Assembly (NCBI GenBank): GCA_019429445.1
Contig: JAHYIW010000028.1
Location: 1-36,132, forward strand
Direction of reading: 5' to 3'
Origin: Desulfuromonadaceae bacterium
GTDB taxonomy: Bacteria; Desulfobacterota; Desulfuromonadia; Desulfuromonadales; JAHYIW01
Length of the DNA stretch: 36,132 nucleotides
Each line of letters begins with the position of its first letter. Positions within the stretch are counted from its first letter, which is position 1. Shown piece after piece: positions 7,546 to 15,310 of this stretch. Position numbers and translations under genes: made by a program. Under the pieces are notes generated by a model that saw nothing but the letters and a program-made list of their open reading frames with translations, did no database searches and was not told where the DNA came from.

Positions 7546-7828
7546 TATTCGGACCTACCTTTCCTGATTATTTGGTACCATTTGCGATATCATCATCTTA
7601 TTTGAGGAGAAAAAGAGGAATCACGAAAATAAAGCCTGGAGGATTTAGTCCAGGGCGTCTCTGACTGGGCTGAAGTGAATCGTCGTCGAACCAATGTCCT
7701 CAACACTCGGTCTTTTCCGACTTTCGTTGTCACTCTCCGGCTGATTTAAAAATTGCCGCGTCGCGCATCCCAAGGCGTCCCGCGCTTAAATTTTTACTTT
7801 GCTCTTATCGGAGTTCTGGAAATCAAGA
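7546..7828. other. Intergenic region without recognisable gene
   Basis: No coding potential was recognised on either strand; the 187-aa plus-strand open frame here is antisense to the transposase remnant. A small hairpin with CCTGGA/TCCAGG arms lies near 7637-7656. An imperfect AT/GC palindrome lies around 7745-7800 (TTTAAAAATT ... TTAAATTTTT). Taken with the IS remnant and gene stub, the region looks like the scar of past insertions and deletions. Confidence 0.4.
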
Positions 7829-7857
7829 TTGACCGCATGTGACTAAAGGTATATGTT
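7829..7857 (+). promoter_or_regulatory. Possible sigma-70 promoter for lpxL-trmL
   Basis: TTGACC at 7829-7834 and TATGTT at 7852-7857 are separated by 17 bp. It would give a leader of about 150 nt before lpxL, which contains small hairpins and no gene. Confidence 0.35.
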
Positions 7858-8015
7858 CCACACTTTCATCTTCGAATATGATGCTTCCAAAAGAGTGCCG
7901 TCAATTTTAAAAATACGGCATCAACGATCTTGTCTGAACAAGGAAACGCGTCCGCCACCAGCTCTTTACTGGTCGCCGCGCGACCTTCTGTTCCCACCAA
8001 TGACGCGGATTTTTC

Positions 8016-8921
8016 ATGGCAAACAATGCAACGCGATTTTTTCTTGAATATTACGCTTACCTTGGCGCCAACGCACTGATCAATCTTCTGCCACGCAAGG
8101 CAGCTTTTGCGCTGGGCCGATTGCTGGGGCTGCTCAGCCTGCAAGTGATGAAAAAAAGGGTTAATCTGGCCAAGGATAATTTGCGTCGCGCATTCCCTGA
8201 AAAATCCTCAACAGAAATCGGGACACTGCTGCGCGAACATTTTATGCATCTCGGCGTGAGCGCCATCGAAATGTTGCGCCTGACCCGCCTGCAACCGGGC
8301 ATGCCGGTCGAGGCCGAGGTTCAGGTGATCGGCGAAGAGCATCTCAAGGAAGCCTTTGCTCTGCACAAGGGGGTTATTTTTCTTTCCGCGCACCTTGGTT
8401 TCTGGGAAATTGCTTCGGTACACTTCCCCAATCTCGGTTATTCTGTCGACTTTGTGGCGCGCAAACTGAAAAATCCGCGACTTGACGTGCTGCTTCAGGA
8501 AACCCGCTCAAAGCACGGCTGCCGCTTCATCGACCGACATCGCGGCGCGCGCAAAATTGTCAAAGCGCTGGCGGAAAACCGCATGGTCGGCATTCTCCTT
8601 GATCAACATACCACCCCGTCGGAGGCGACCAGGGTCAACTTCTTTAATCGACCTTGCTGGGCAACACCCATTGTGACACAAATTGCGATGAAGCGCGGAA
8701 TACCGGTGGTCCCCACCTTTGTGACCCGCACCCGCAGTGACGATTACATCCTTGAAATTCAGCCTCCGTTGATCCTCGCAGGAAACAGTGACGATCCCGA
8801 ACAGCTCCGCATCAATACCCAGTTGTTGACTGATATTATTGAAGCCGCTATTCGCAAAAATATTCCCCAGTGGTTCTGGGTTCACCAGCGTTGGCGGCCC
8901 ATGGGACCTGACCCGGAATGA
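8016..8921 (+). CDS. lpxL: LpxL/HtrB-family lipid A (lysophospholipid) acyltransferase
   Basis: The product is 301 residues, the usual length of the LpxL/HtrB/MsbB family. These inner-membrane enzymes move an acyl chain from acyl-ACP onto the Kdo2-lipid IVA precursor in late lipid A synthesis. The diagnostic H-x4-E motif is 'HLGFWE' (H126, E131) in 'IFLSAHLGFWEIA'. Other family signatures are 'GILLDQHTTP', 'FFNRPCWATP', 'RGIPVVPTFVTR' and the C-terminal 'PQWFWVHQRWRP'. A hydrophobic N-terminal segment (about residues 17-44) would tether it to the membrane. The Shine-Dalgarno before the ATG is weak, but no better in-frame start exists. The stop overlaps the trmL start as ATGA, so the two are translationally coupled. 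Which acyl position it modifies cannot be told from sequence. Confidence 0.9.
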   Translation: MANNATRFFLEYYAYLGANALINLLPRKAAFALGRLLGLLSLQVMKKRVNLAKDNLRRAFPEKSSTEIGTLLREHFMHLGVSAIEMLRLTRLQPGMPVEAEVQVIGEEHLKEAFALHKGVIFLSAHLGFWEIASVHFPNLGYSVDFVARKLKNPRLDVLLQETRSKHGCRFIDRHRGARKIVKALAENRMVGILLDQHTTPSEATRVNFFNRPCWATPIVTQIAMKRGIPVVPTFVTRTRSDDYILEIQPPLILAGNSDDPEQLRINTQLLTDIIEAAIRKNIPQWFWVHQRWRPMGPDPE

Positions 8922-9391
8922 ACGTTGCCTGCCCCTTTCATATTGTCTTGATCGAGCCTGAAATCCCCCCCAATACCGGCTCCATTGCGCGTCTGTGCGC
9001 GGCGACCGGAACGCACCTTCATCTAATCGGAAAACTGGGGTTTTCTATCGACGACAAACACCTGAAACGCGCCGGGCTGGATTACTGGCACGCGGTTACG
9101 GTGCAGCGGTGGGATGATTTTGCAACGTTGCGGGCGACATTTCCTGAGGGGCACTTCTGGTATGCGTCAAAGAAAGCCGAGCGCATCTATACCGAAGTCA
9201 ACTATCAGCGGGGGGATTTTCTGGTTTTTGGCAAGGAATCGTACGGACTGCCTGATGCACTACTGGCAGAAAATGCAAAGTATTCAATCCGCATACCGAT
9301 CATGCATCCGGCGGTACGCAGTCTCAATCTGGCAACAGCAAGCGGTATTGTGCTTTACGAAGCGTTACGCCAGACCGACGCGCTGGTCTGA
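8918..9391 (+). CDS. trmL: tRNA (cytidine(34)-2'-O)-methyltransferase TrmL
   Basis: The product is 157 residues, a compact SPOUT methyltransferase of the TrmL (YibK) type. TrmL methylates the ribose of wobble nucleotide 34 in certain tRNA-Leu using S-adenosylmethionine. The family signatures are complete: N-terminal 'IVLIEPEIPPNTGSIARLC', 'LGFSIDDKHLKRAGLDYW', the cofactor knot 'FLVFGKESYGLP' and 'IRIPIMHPAVRSLNLATA'. It shares ATGA with the end of lpxL. It ends 8 bp before the convergent end of the 131-aa minus-strand gene, with no obvious terminator between. Confidence 0.93.
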   Translation: MNVACPFHIVLIEPEIPPNTGSIARLCAATGTHLHLIGKLGFSIDDKHLKRAGLDYWHAVTVQRWDDFATLRATFPEGHFWYASKKAERIYTEVNYQRGDFLVFGKESYGLPDALLAENAKYSIRIPIMHPAVRSLNLATASGIVLYEALRQTDALV

Positions 9392-9399
9392 GGACAGCG

Positions 9400-9795
9400 C
9401 TAACAGCCACACCCACAGTTGTGACAGACTCTCTTGTTGCTCCCCTCCGGTTCAATCATTTCAGGTGCAAACGCAACCCGGGTCACCCCCCGCCGAATAT
9501 CTTCAAACAGGTCGCGGTTATCGCTCGGGCCGAGGATATGCCCCAGACAGAGATTTGCAATATTGTCCTGTGGCGAGCGTAGCCGGACGGCATTGAGTAA
9601 ATCACCATAACCTCTGACGCGTGTACATTGCTCCGGCTGGCAGATAAACTCGACACGCACCGCCAGCGCTTCCAGCTGCGCGCTGAGCTTTTCAACAAAT
9701 CGTGCCAGCGCCTCTTCATCGACCGGATAGCTCCAGTCAGGGTTCTCAAAGTCACGGCGATAAAGCACAACGGTAATTTCTTTGCCGGGACTCAT
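9400..9795 (-). CDS. Uncharacterised 131-aa protein with C-terminal CHNCGCGC
   Basis: I do not recognise a named family. The protein is soluble, without signal peptide or membrane segment. It begins 'MSPGKEITVVLYRRDFENPDW' (ferredoxin-like beta-alpha-beta is plausible). It has a C-x4-C pair in 'FICQPEQCTRVRGYGD' and ends with the cysteine cluster CHNCGCGC preceded by a basic SNKRV. That tail could bind zinc or a metal cluster. The ATG overlaps the stop of the PDZ gene (ATGA), so it is the last gene of the dut-DUF493-YciO-PDZ operon. Its association with these genes does not reveal a function. Confidence 0.75.
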   Translation of the reverse strand: MSPGKEITVVLYRRDFENPDWSYPVDEEALARFVEKLSAQLEALAVRVEFICQPEQCTRVRGYGDLLNAVRLRSPQDNIANLCLGHILGPSDNRDLFEDIRRGVTRVAFAPEMIEPEGSNKRVCHNCGCGC

Positions 9796-10208
9796 TCGCT
9801 TACGCCACCACTTTCGAGCTGCATCGATTGAACGCCCGGCAGATCATTCTGGGGACGCGTGAGCAGTTTTCGCGTCATCATCACTCGCTGTTCCCCGGCA
9901 ACCCCCGGTCGCCGATAAAATAATTCGATGGTACTCCCCGTCGGCCCATGCAGATGGTGACGAATTATATCCTCAAAGGCCATTCCCTTTAGCGCAGAAA
10001 CCCCGATCCGGTCGATCAGATCACCGGGCAGCAGTCCGGCGTTGGCGGCAGGTGTGCCGTCTACAACCCTGATGATAACCAGTTCGCCGCCGCTGGTCGG
10101 AGTGACCTGCACCCCGACCCCGGCAAGCTGCTTTTCAGCCGCATAAACATCAATAAAATTAAGCAATAAAATGCTTAAAAAACAAAAAGATACGCATAAT
10201 TTTCTCAT
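9792..10208 (-). CDS. Exported PDZ-domain protein
   Basis: The product is 138 residues from the ATG at 10208, which overlaps the stop of the YciO-family gene as ATGA. A TTG 15 bp upstream is possible but less likely. A signal peptide or N-terminal anchor (FCFLSILLLNFIDVYA, about residues 8-23) is followed by one PDZ domain with the carboxylate-binding loop 'LAGVGVQV', then 'IIRVVDGTPAANAGLLPGDL' and 'GPTGSTIELFYRRPG'. There is no protease domain, so it is probably a periplasmic binding or scaffold protein rather than a DegP-type enzyme. It is translationally coupled to both neighbours. Confidence 0.82.
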   Translation of the reverse strand: MRKLCVSFCFLSILLLNFIDVYAAEKQLAGVGVQVTPTSGGELVIIRVVDGTPAANAGLLPGDLIDRIGVSALKGMAFEDIIRHHLHGPTGSTIELFYRRPGVAGEQRVMMTRKLLTRPQNDLPGVQSMQLESGGVSE

Positions 10209-10819
10209 AAATTTTCGAGCCAATCAACCGGCCCGCTGCCGACCCGCAATACTTCAGGAAAATCATCAAGCAAGCTGATGATCGTCGATGGCTCCCCATG
10301 CGTAATGCCGCCATCAACGACCAGCTCAAGCATTGCGCCGAGTTCGTCATGAATATCGTCAGGCTCAACGATTGGGCTGCTACCAGCAAGATTCACACTG
10401 GTTGTCACCAGAGGATGCCCCAACTCACGAACAATGTCCAATGCGATCGGGCTGCCTGGAATCCGGATTCCGACAGTTTTCTGCTTTGTCATTAACAGCG
10501 CGGGCACAGTGCGGGTAGCGCGCAAGACAAAGGTATAGGGGCCAGGCAGATGCCGTTTCATAATTTTGAAAGCAAAGTTACTGACCTGTGCGTAATGGGT
10601 TACATCGGCAATATCGGCGCAGACAAACGAAAATGGTTTGCGAGCGTCCCGCTGTTTGATCTGATATATCTTCTTGATCGCCTTTTGATTGAAGATATCG
10701 CACCCGAGACCATAGATCGTATCGGTCGGATAAGCAATAACCCCACCCTTTTGCAACACCTCGACAATCTGTTTGATCAAGCGTGGTTGCGGGTTTTCCG
10801 GGTTCAGACGCACCAACAT
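10205..10819 (-). CDS. YrdC/Sua5/YciO-family L-threonylcarbamoyladenylate synthase-like protein
   Basis: The product is 204 residues, matching the YciO subgroup in length. The family fold binds ATP and makes threonylcarbamoyl-AMP from threonine, bicarbonate and ATP, the first step of t6A37 tRNA modification. Visible signatures are 'GGVIAYPTDTIYGLGCDIFN', 'IYQIKQRDARKPFSFVCADI', 'PGPYTFVLRAT', 'VGIRIPGSPIAL' and 'PLVTTSVNLAGSSP'. YciO-type members may differ from TsaC in activity, so the precise reaction is less certain than the fold. A GGAG Shine-Dalgarno precedes the ATG, 11 bp after the DUF493 gene. The stop overlaps the PDZ start. Confidence 0.88.
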   Translation of the reverse strand: MLVRLNPENPQPRLIKQIVEVLQKGGVIAYPTDTIYGLGCDIFNQKAIKKIYQIKQRDARKPFSFVCADIADVTHYAQVSNFAFKIMKRHLPGPYTFVLRATRTVPALLMTKQKTVGIRIPGSPIALDIVRELGHPLVTTSVNLAGSSPIVEPDDIHDELGAMLELVVDGGITHGEPSTIISLLDDFPEVLRVGSGPVDWLENL

Positions 10820-10830
10820 AACAACTCCGT

Positions 10831-11115
10831 TTAAAGCACATATTTAAGGGTGGCAATCTGTTTCAGTGCGGCATAGATTGAGTGAATTTGTTCGACACTG
10901 GCGACCTGCACCAGCACCGTGATACACTGATAGCTGCCCTGCGCACTGGAACGAGACGTCATGGCATCAGGGGCGAGCGGAACAACGCTATTGATCGCCG
11001 CATGAACAGCGTCAGCAAAGACCGGATCGGACGTCGGGCCGAAAGCCTTAACACCGTAATCACACGGGAATTCGAGTAATTGATTTAAATCAGTGCAGAC
11101 GGGCTTACTCACCAT
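10831..11115 (-). CDS. DUF493 (YbeD-like, UPF0250) protein
   Basis: The product is 94 residues. The family core is clear: '[15 protein letters not shown]' near the N-terminus and a C-terminal ferredoxin-like ACT fold ending '[16 protein letters not shown]'. E. coli YbeD has this fold, but a biochemical role is not firmly established. The chosen ATG at 11115 has GGGAG just upstream and overlaps the last 11 bp of dut. Longer frames would extend into dut and are rejected. It is co-transcribed with dut. Confidence 0.85.
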   Translation of the reverse strand: MVSKPVCTDLNQLLEFPCDYGVKAFGPTSDPVFADAVHAAINSVVPLAPDAMTSRSSAQGSYQCITVLVQVASVEQIHSIYAALKQIATLKYVL

Positions 11116-11557
11116 TAACTCCCGTATGCCCGAAACCACCACCATTGCGACCGGTTTCATCGAGTTCATCTGCCCACACCGCTGCAACCTGCACGATCGG
11201 GGCGATCACCAGCTGCGCAATACGATCACCGCTAACAATCGTCACCGCTTCCTGACCGAGGTTGATCAGAATCACCCCCAACTCACCGCGGTAATCGGCA
11301 TCAATCGTTCCCGGAGCATTCGGCACCGACACCCCCTGTTGCAAGGCCAGACCGGAACGCGGTCGCACCTGCCCCTCAAAACCGGGCGGAATGGCCACGG
11401 CCAGTCCCGTCGGAACCAGGGCACGTTCTCCCGGCTGCAAGGTCAGCGGTCCATCGGTCACCGCACACAGATCCATTCCCGCCGCGTCATTCGTCATGTA
11501 GCGTGGCAGAAGAGCCTCTGCACGCAGTCTTTTGATTTTCAACAGTGGTTTCTTCAT
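11105..11557 (-). CDS. dut: Deoxyuridine 5'-triphosphate nucleotidohydrolase (dUTPase)
   Basis: The product is 150 residues, a normal trimeric dUTPase. It hydrolyses dUTP to dUMP and pyrophosphate, keeping uracil out of DNA and feeding thymidylate synthesis. All five family motifs are present in order: I 'AAGMDLCA', II '[11 protein letters not shown]', III '[13 protein letters not shown]', IV 'GDRIAQLVI' and V '[11 protein letters not shown]'. The ATG at 11557 begins '[12 protein letters not shown]'; longer frames run back through the pnp terminator and are rejected. A sigma-70-like promoter (11583-11611) lies just upstream, so the gene begins an operon separate from pnp. Confidence 0.94.
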   Translation of the reverse strand: MKKPLLKIKRLRAEALLPRYMTNDAAGMDLCAVTDGPLTLQPGERALVPTGLAVAIPPGFEGQVRPRSGLALQQGVSVPNAPGTIDADYRGELGVILINLGQEAVTIVSGDRIAQLVIAPIVQVAAVWADELDETGRNGGGFGHTGVNGE

Positions 11558-11582
11558 CTTGACAACCCAGTTCTGAAAAGCA

Positions 11583-11611
11583 ATCTTAACGTTTTCGCGC
11601 AGGTGCGTCAA
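11583..11611 (-). promoter_or_regulatory. Sigma-70-like promoter for the dut operon
   Basis: On the minus strand TTGACG (11611-11606) and TAAGAT (11588-11583) are separated by exactly 17 bp. It lies between the pnp terminator and the dut start, giving a leader of about 20 nt. Confidence 0.6.
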
Positions 11612-11625
11612 ACATAAGTCGTTGA

Positions 11626-11660
11626 CGAAAAAAGGGTGACGGAAAATTCCCGTCACCCTT
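11626..11660 (-). terminator. Rho-independent terminator after pnp
   Basis: A perfect 11-bp stem (11632-11642 with 11650-11660, AAGGGTGACGG) and a 7-nt loop are followed on the minus strand by a run of six T at 11633-11628. It lies 24 bp beyond the pnp stop. Confidence 0.92.
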
Positions 11661-11683
11661 GATTCTCTCTGGTTCTGTCGGGA

Positions 11684-13783
11684 TCACCCTGCTTCGGGCA
11701 GCGTCTGTCCCATGGCTTCTTTACGAGACAACTTGATCTTGCCGCTACGATCAACACCGATGCACTTGACGAGAATGACATCCCCTTCCTTGACAACATC
11801 GGAAACATTGCGGACCCGTTCCTTGTCGAGTTCGGAGATATGTACCAGGCCATCGGTGCCGGGGATAATTTCGACAAATGCGCCGAATTCCATGATTTTT
11901 TTGACTACTCCCTGATAGAGCTTGCCAACTTCCGGCTCTTCAACCAGATCACGGATCATCTTGATGGCCTTCTTGCAGGCTTCGCCATCGGCGGACGCGA
12001 TGTTGACGCGGCCATCGTCTTCGATGTCAATCGTACAACTGGTCGCCTCGATAATGCCACGGATGTTCTTGCCACCAGTACCGATGACCATCCGCACCTG
12101 ATCAGGCTTGACGCGAATGGTTGTGATGCGTGGCGCATAGGCAGACAGATCGGTGCGCGGAGCAGCAATCGCTTTTGCCATTTCACCCAGAATGTGTATC
12201 CGTCCTTCGCGGGCCTGAGCCAACGCCAGTTTCATAATGGCCCGGTCAACCCCGGTGATCTTGATATCCATCTGCAATGCCGCGATGCCGAGAGCGGTAC
12301 CGGTAACCTTGAAGTCCATATCACCGAGATGATCTTCGTCACCAAGGATGTCGGAGAGAACGGCAACGTCGTCTCCTTCCTTGATCAAGCCCATGGCGAT
12401 TCCGGCAACCGCTTCCTTGACCGGCACACCGCCATCCATCAGCGCCAGAGACGAACCGCAAACACTGGCCATCGAGGAAGACCCGTTCGATTCGAGGGTA
12501 TCGGAAACGATCCGCAGCGTGTACGGAAAGTCATCATAGCTCGGCAGGATCGAGGCTACGGAACGCTCGGCGAGCATCCCGTGACCAATTTCACGTCGTC
12601 CCGGAAAGAGGCGCATGCTGGTTTCCCCAACGCAGAACGGAGGGAAGTTGTAATGGAGGAGGAATTTTTTGAATTCCATCCCCTGAATGTTGTCCATGCG
12701 TTGCTCGTCACCGGAGGTGCCGAGGGTGGCAGCGACCAGCGCCTGCGTCTCACCACGCGTGAAGAGTGCACTACCGTGGGCGCGGGGTAGAACGCCAACT
12801 TCACAGCTGATCGGACGAATCGCTTTCACATCTCGACCATCAATCCGCACATTGTCTTTAAGGATCATCTGACGCACAACGCGCTTGGCCACCGCGCTGA
12901 GAATCGAGGAGATTTCTCCACCGCGACCCTCGAATTCTTCCGCCAGGGCTTCCTTGACTTCGGCCTTGATCGCGTCAACGGCGGCGTAGCGTTCCTGCTT
13001 GGTCTGGATCTTGTTGGCAGCTGCCAGTTTCGCTTCGGACAGGGCGGTGACTTTCGCTTCCAGTGCAGTGTCGACCGCCGGCAGGGCGAACTCACGTTTC
13101 TGGTTACCAACCAGTTGCTGCAGTTCGGTCTGAATGTCAATCAACGGTTGCAGCGACTCGTGCCCGAAGAAGATTGCTTCGAGCATATCATCTTCAGAAA
13201 AAAGGTGGGCTTCGCCTTCCACCATCATTACCGCGTCTTTGGAGCCGGAGACGATGATTTCAATGTCACTTTGCGCAATCTGCTCACGCGTCGGATTGGC
13301 AATCAATTGACCTGCAACCCGGCCGACGCGCACAGCGGCAATCGGCCCACTGAACGGGATATCGGAAATCACTACCGAAGCCGACGCGGCAACCATCGAC
13401 AGGGTATCAGGGTCATTGACCAGGTCAGCTGAAATAACTGTTGGCATGATCTGGGTTTCAAACATGTAGCCCTTGGGAAAGAGCGGACGCATCGGTCGGT
13501 CGATCAGACGACAGATCAACGTTTCGCGTTCTGTCGTGCCGCGTTCGCGGCGAAAGAAAGAACCCGGGATCTTGCCAGCGGCGTAAAATTTTTCCTGATA
13601 GTTGACCGTGAGCGGGAAGAAGTCCTGCCCGTCGCGCATCTTGTGTGCGGAAACAACGGTGCACAGCACCTTGGTGTCACCGTAACTCAGGACGACTGCG
13701 CCGTCGGCCTGGCGGGCCATCTTGCCCGTTTCAATCGTCAACGGTTGCCCGTTGAATTCAACTTCAACCTTGTGATAAGCCAT
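11684..13783 (-). CDS. pnp: Polyribonucleotide nucleotidyltransferase (PNPase)
   Basis: The product is 699 residues, standard for PNPase, the phosphorolytic 3'-5' exoribonuclease of the RNA degradosome. It has two RNase PH-like domains, a KH domain and an S1 domain. Visible signatures are '[20 protein letters not shown]', '[20 protein letters not shown]', '[15 protein letters not shown]', '[14 protein letters not shown]', '[13 protein letters not shown]', '[20 protein letters not shown]' and '[16 protein letters not shown]'. The KH segment contains '[14 protein letters not shown]' and the S1 segment '[18 protein letters not shown]'. The ATG at 13783 has AAGGAG upstream. The gene follows rpsO, the usual bacterial order, with a terminator and a ~220-bp leader between. 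It ends at its own terminator. Confidence 0.97.
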   Translation of the reverse strand: MAYHKVEVEFNGQPLTIETGKMARQADGAVVLSYGDTKVLCTVVSAHKMRDGQDFFPLTVNYQEKFYAAGKIPGSFFRRERGTTERETLICRLIDRPMRPLFPKGYMFETQIMPTVISADLVNDPDTLSMVAASASVVISDIPFSGPIAAVRVGRVAGQLIANPTREQIAQSDIEIIVSGSKDAVMMVEGEAHLFSEDDMLEAIFFGHESLQPLIDIQTELQQLVGNQKREFALPAVDTALEAKVTALSEAKLAAANKIQTKQERYAAVDAIKAEVKEALAEEFEGRGGEISSILSAVAKRVVRQMILKDNVRIDGRDVKAIRPISCEVGVLPRAHGSALFTRGETQALVAATLGTSGDEQRMDNIQGMEFKKFLLHYNFPPFCVGETSMRLFPGRREIGHGMLAERSVASILPSYDDFPYTLRIVSDTLESNGSSSMASVCGSSLALMDGGVPVKEAVAGIAMGLIKEGDDVAVLSDILGDEDHLGDMDFKVTGTALGIAALQMDIKITGVDRAIMKLALAQAREGRIHILGEMAKAIAAPRTDLSAYAPRITTIRVKPDQVRMVIGTGGKNIRGIIEATSCTIDIEDDGRVNIASADGEACKKAIKMIRDLVEEPEVGKLYQGVVKKIMEFGAFVEIIPGTDGLVHISELDKERVRNVSDVVKEGDVILVKCIGVDRSGKIKLSRKEAMGQTLPEAG

Positions 13784-13876
13784 TTTTTTCTCCTTGTCCC
13801 GAGCGATTGGCATCGCTACGGGGTTTCCTGTTACGACTGGATACATGAAGCAGAGGGAATGCCGCTACAAACGGCG

Positions 13877-13949
13877 AAGGAGGGTGGCCTGAGACAGACG
13901 CTGAAACCGTTCGGGGACGATTCAGAAACTCTCTCCGGACATCCTCCTT
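13877..13949 (-). promoter_or_regulatory. Possible long hairpin in the pnp leader
   Basis: AAGGAGG at 13877-13883 can pair with CCTCCTT at 13943-13949, with further partial pairing inside. E. coli pnp has an RNase III-cut leader stem through which PNPase represses itself. A similar role here is inferred only from position. Confidence 0.3.
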
Positions 13950-13954
13950 ATGCT

Positions 13955-14000
13955 GAAAAAACCGAAGGCAGCAAACTTCTGTCAGGAAGTAACTGCTGCC
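13955..14000 (-). terminator. Rho-independent terminator after rpsO
   Basis: Arms with GGCAGCA/TGCTGCC and an inner AACTTC/GAAGT (13967-14000) form an interrupted stem, followed on the minus strand by TTCGG and six T (13961-13956). It probably terminates part of the rpsO transcripts, leaving some read-through into pnp. Confidence 0.75.
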
Positions 14001-14006
14001 CAGGTT

Positions 14007-14273
14007 TTATCGACGAATACCCAGTCTGGTGATTACTTCGCGGTAACGATCGACGTTCTTCTTTTTCAGGTAATCGAGTAGTCGACGACGCTGACCAACG
14101 ATTTTCAGCAGACCACGACGGGAATGATGATCCTTCTTGTGCGTACGAAAATGCTCGGTCAGATAAGTAATCCGCGCGGACAGAATTGCGATTTGCACTT
14201 CAGGAGAACCGGTGTCGCTCTCGTGGGTCTTGAATTCACTAATAAGTTCTTGCTTGCGTTCAGTGGCTAACAC
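14007..14273 (-). CDS. rpsO: 30S ribosomal protein S15
   Basis: The product is 88 residues, the standard S15 length. S15 binds the central domain of 16S rRNA early in 30S assembly. Visible signatures are '[20 protein letters not shown]', '[20 protein letters not shown]' and '[19 protein letters not shown]'. The start is a GTG at 14273 (V-L-A-T-E-R-K) preceded by AAAGGAGGTGG at good spacing. An ATG 18 bp upstream overlaps that Shine-Dalgarno and is rejected. It follows truB and precedes pnp, the classical order. Confidence 0.97.
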   Translation of the reverse strand: MLATERKQELISEFKTHESDTGSPEVQIAILSARITYLTEHFRTHKKDHHSRRGLLKIVGQRRRLLDYLKKKNVDRYREVITRLGIRR

Positions 14274-14334
14274 GTTGCCACCTCCTTTCATGATGTTTAT
14301 TTACCGCCGCAAAACAGCGATCGGCAGGGTTCGT

Positions 14335-14363
14335 TATCTATCACAATTAAGCACCGCTGTAAA
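14335..14363 (-). promoter_or_regulatory. Candidate rpsO promoter
   Basis: On the minus strand TTTACA (14363-14358) and TAGATA (14340-14335) are spaced by 17 bp, immediately after the truB stop. The leader before the GTG would be about 55 nt, long enough for S15 autoregulation. Confidence 0.5.
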
Positions 14364-14365
14364 GA

Positions 14366-15310
14366 TCAAAATGTGCCTGTAGCGCGGGGAAAAACCTTTA
14401 TAAGTTCGAAATCTCCACGTGTTTCACGGGTACGCTCCGGAGCAAAACGAGCCACTGCAACCAATTCATCGTGGCAGGCCAGTGCCAGGCGCGTTCCGGG
14501 GCCGCATTGCGGCATGCTGACAAGATCGTCACGTGTCGGCGGGACCCCCTCATTGACCTTCTGCAGACCATTTTCGTTGATCTGACCGACAACCCATCCA
14601 CGCAAAGCCTCAAGTGGCGCAATCAGAGGGGGGACTCCGCCAGACTCCAGTTGCTCGCGCAACGCTTCAAGTCCGATCGCTTCCGCACTGGTGAACGGGC
14701 CGGAACTCAGGCGCCGCAGTTCAGTTAAATGCGCCCCGACGCCGAGTTTTTCGCCAAGATCGGCACAGAGTGTGCGGATGTACGTCCCTTTGGAACAGTC
14801 AACGTCAATCACCGCTCGCGGCAGATCACACGAGATCACATCCAGACGGGAAATCGTTACCGTTCGCGGCGGGCGCTCAACTTCAATCCCTTTTCGCGCC
14901 AGTTTATGCAGAGCCACCCCGTTCTGCTTGATTGCCGAGTACATCGGCGGAATCTGCTGAATCGTGCCAACAAAACTTTCCGCAGCGCGCCGAACACGGT
15001 ATTCATCAAGGCCATCAAGGGGAAAGGATTCAAGTGTTTTCCCCTCGCGATCAAGCGTGTCTGTTGTCGTGCCAAACTGCAACTCGCCACGATAACTTTT
15101 ATGGTCGCTGACCATGAATTCGAGGAGCCGGGTCACCTTCCCCACCGCCACCACCAGGACACCAGTGGCGAGTGGATCAAGTGTTCCGGCGTGACCGATG
15201 CGCCGCGTATTCAGTAAACGACGAAGCCGACTGACAACACTGTGCGAGGTCATTCCAGCCGGTTTGTCAATGATCAGCAGCCCTTCAGGGGGAGCGTTAA
15301 AGGAGTTCAT
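14366..15310 (-). CDS. truB: tRNA pseudouridine(55) synthase TruB
   Basis: The product is 314 residues from the ATG at 15310. TruB converts U55 of the tRNA T-loop to pseudouridine. The catalytic Asp is D45 in 'GHAGTLDPLATGVL'. Other signatures are 'GLLIIDKPAGMTSHSVV', 'YRGELQFGTTTDTLDREG', 'QIPPMYSAIKQNGVALHKLA' and 'CSKGTYIRTLCADLGE'. A C-terminal PUA-like segment extends to 'FELIKVFPRATGTF'. The start lies 14 bp inside the end of nrnA, with no clear Shine-Dalgarno, so translation is probably coupled to nrnA. Confidence 0.95.
   Translation of the reverse strand: MNSFNAPPEGLLIIDKPAGMTSHSVVSRLRRLLNTRRIGHAGTLDPLATGVLVVAVGKVTRLLEFMVSDHKSYRGELQFGTTTDTLDREGKTLESFPLDGLDEYRVRRAAESFVGTIQQIPPMYSAIKQNGVALHKLARKGIEVERPPRTVTISRLDVISCDLPRAVIDVDCSKGTYIRTLCADLGEKLGVGAHLTELRRLSSGPFTSAEAIGLEALREQLESGGVPPLIAPLEALRGWVVGQINENGLQKVNEGVPPTRDDLVSMPQCGPGTRLALACHDELVAVARFAPERTRETRGDFELIKVFPRATGTF

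Noticed and set aside
7101-7664. 187-aa plus-strand open frame
   Set aside because: Antisense to the IS5-type transposase remnant, without recognisable motifs.
11840-12790. 316-aa plus-strand open frame
   Set aside because: Antisense to pnp, whose minus frame is a complete, well-conserved PNPase.
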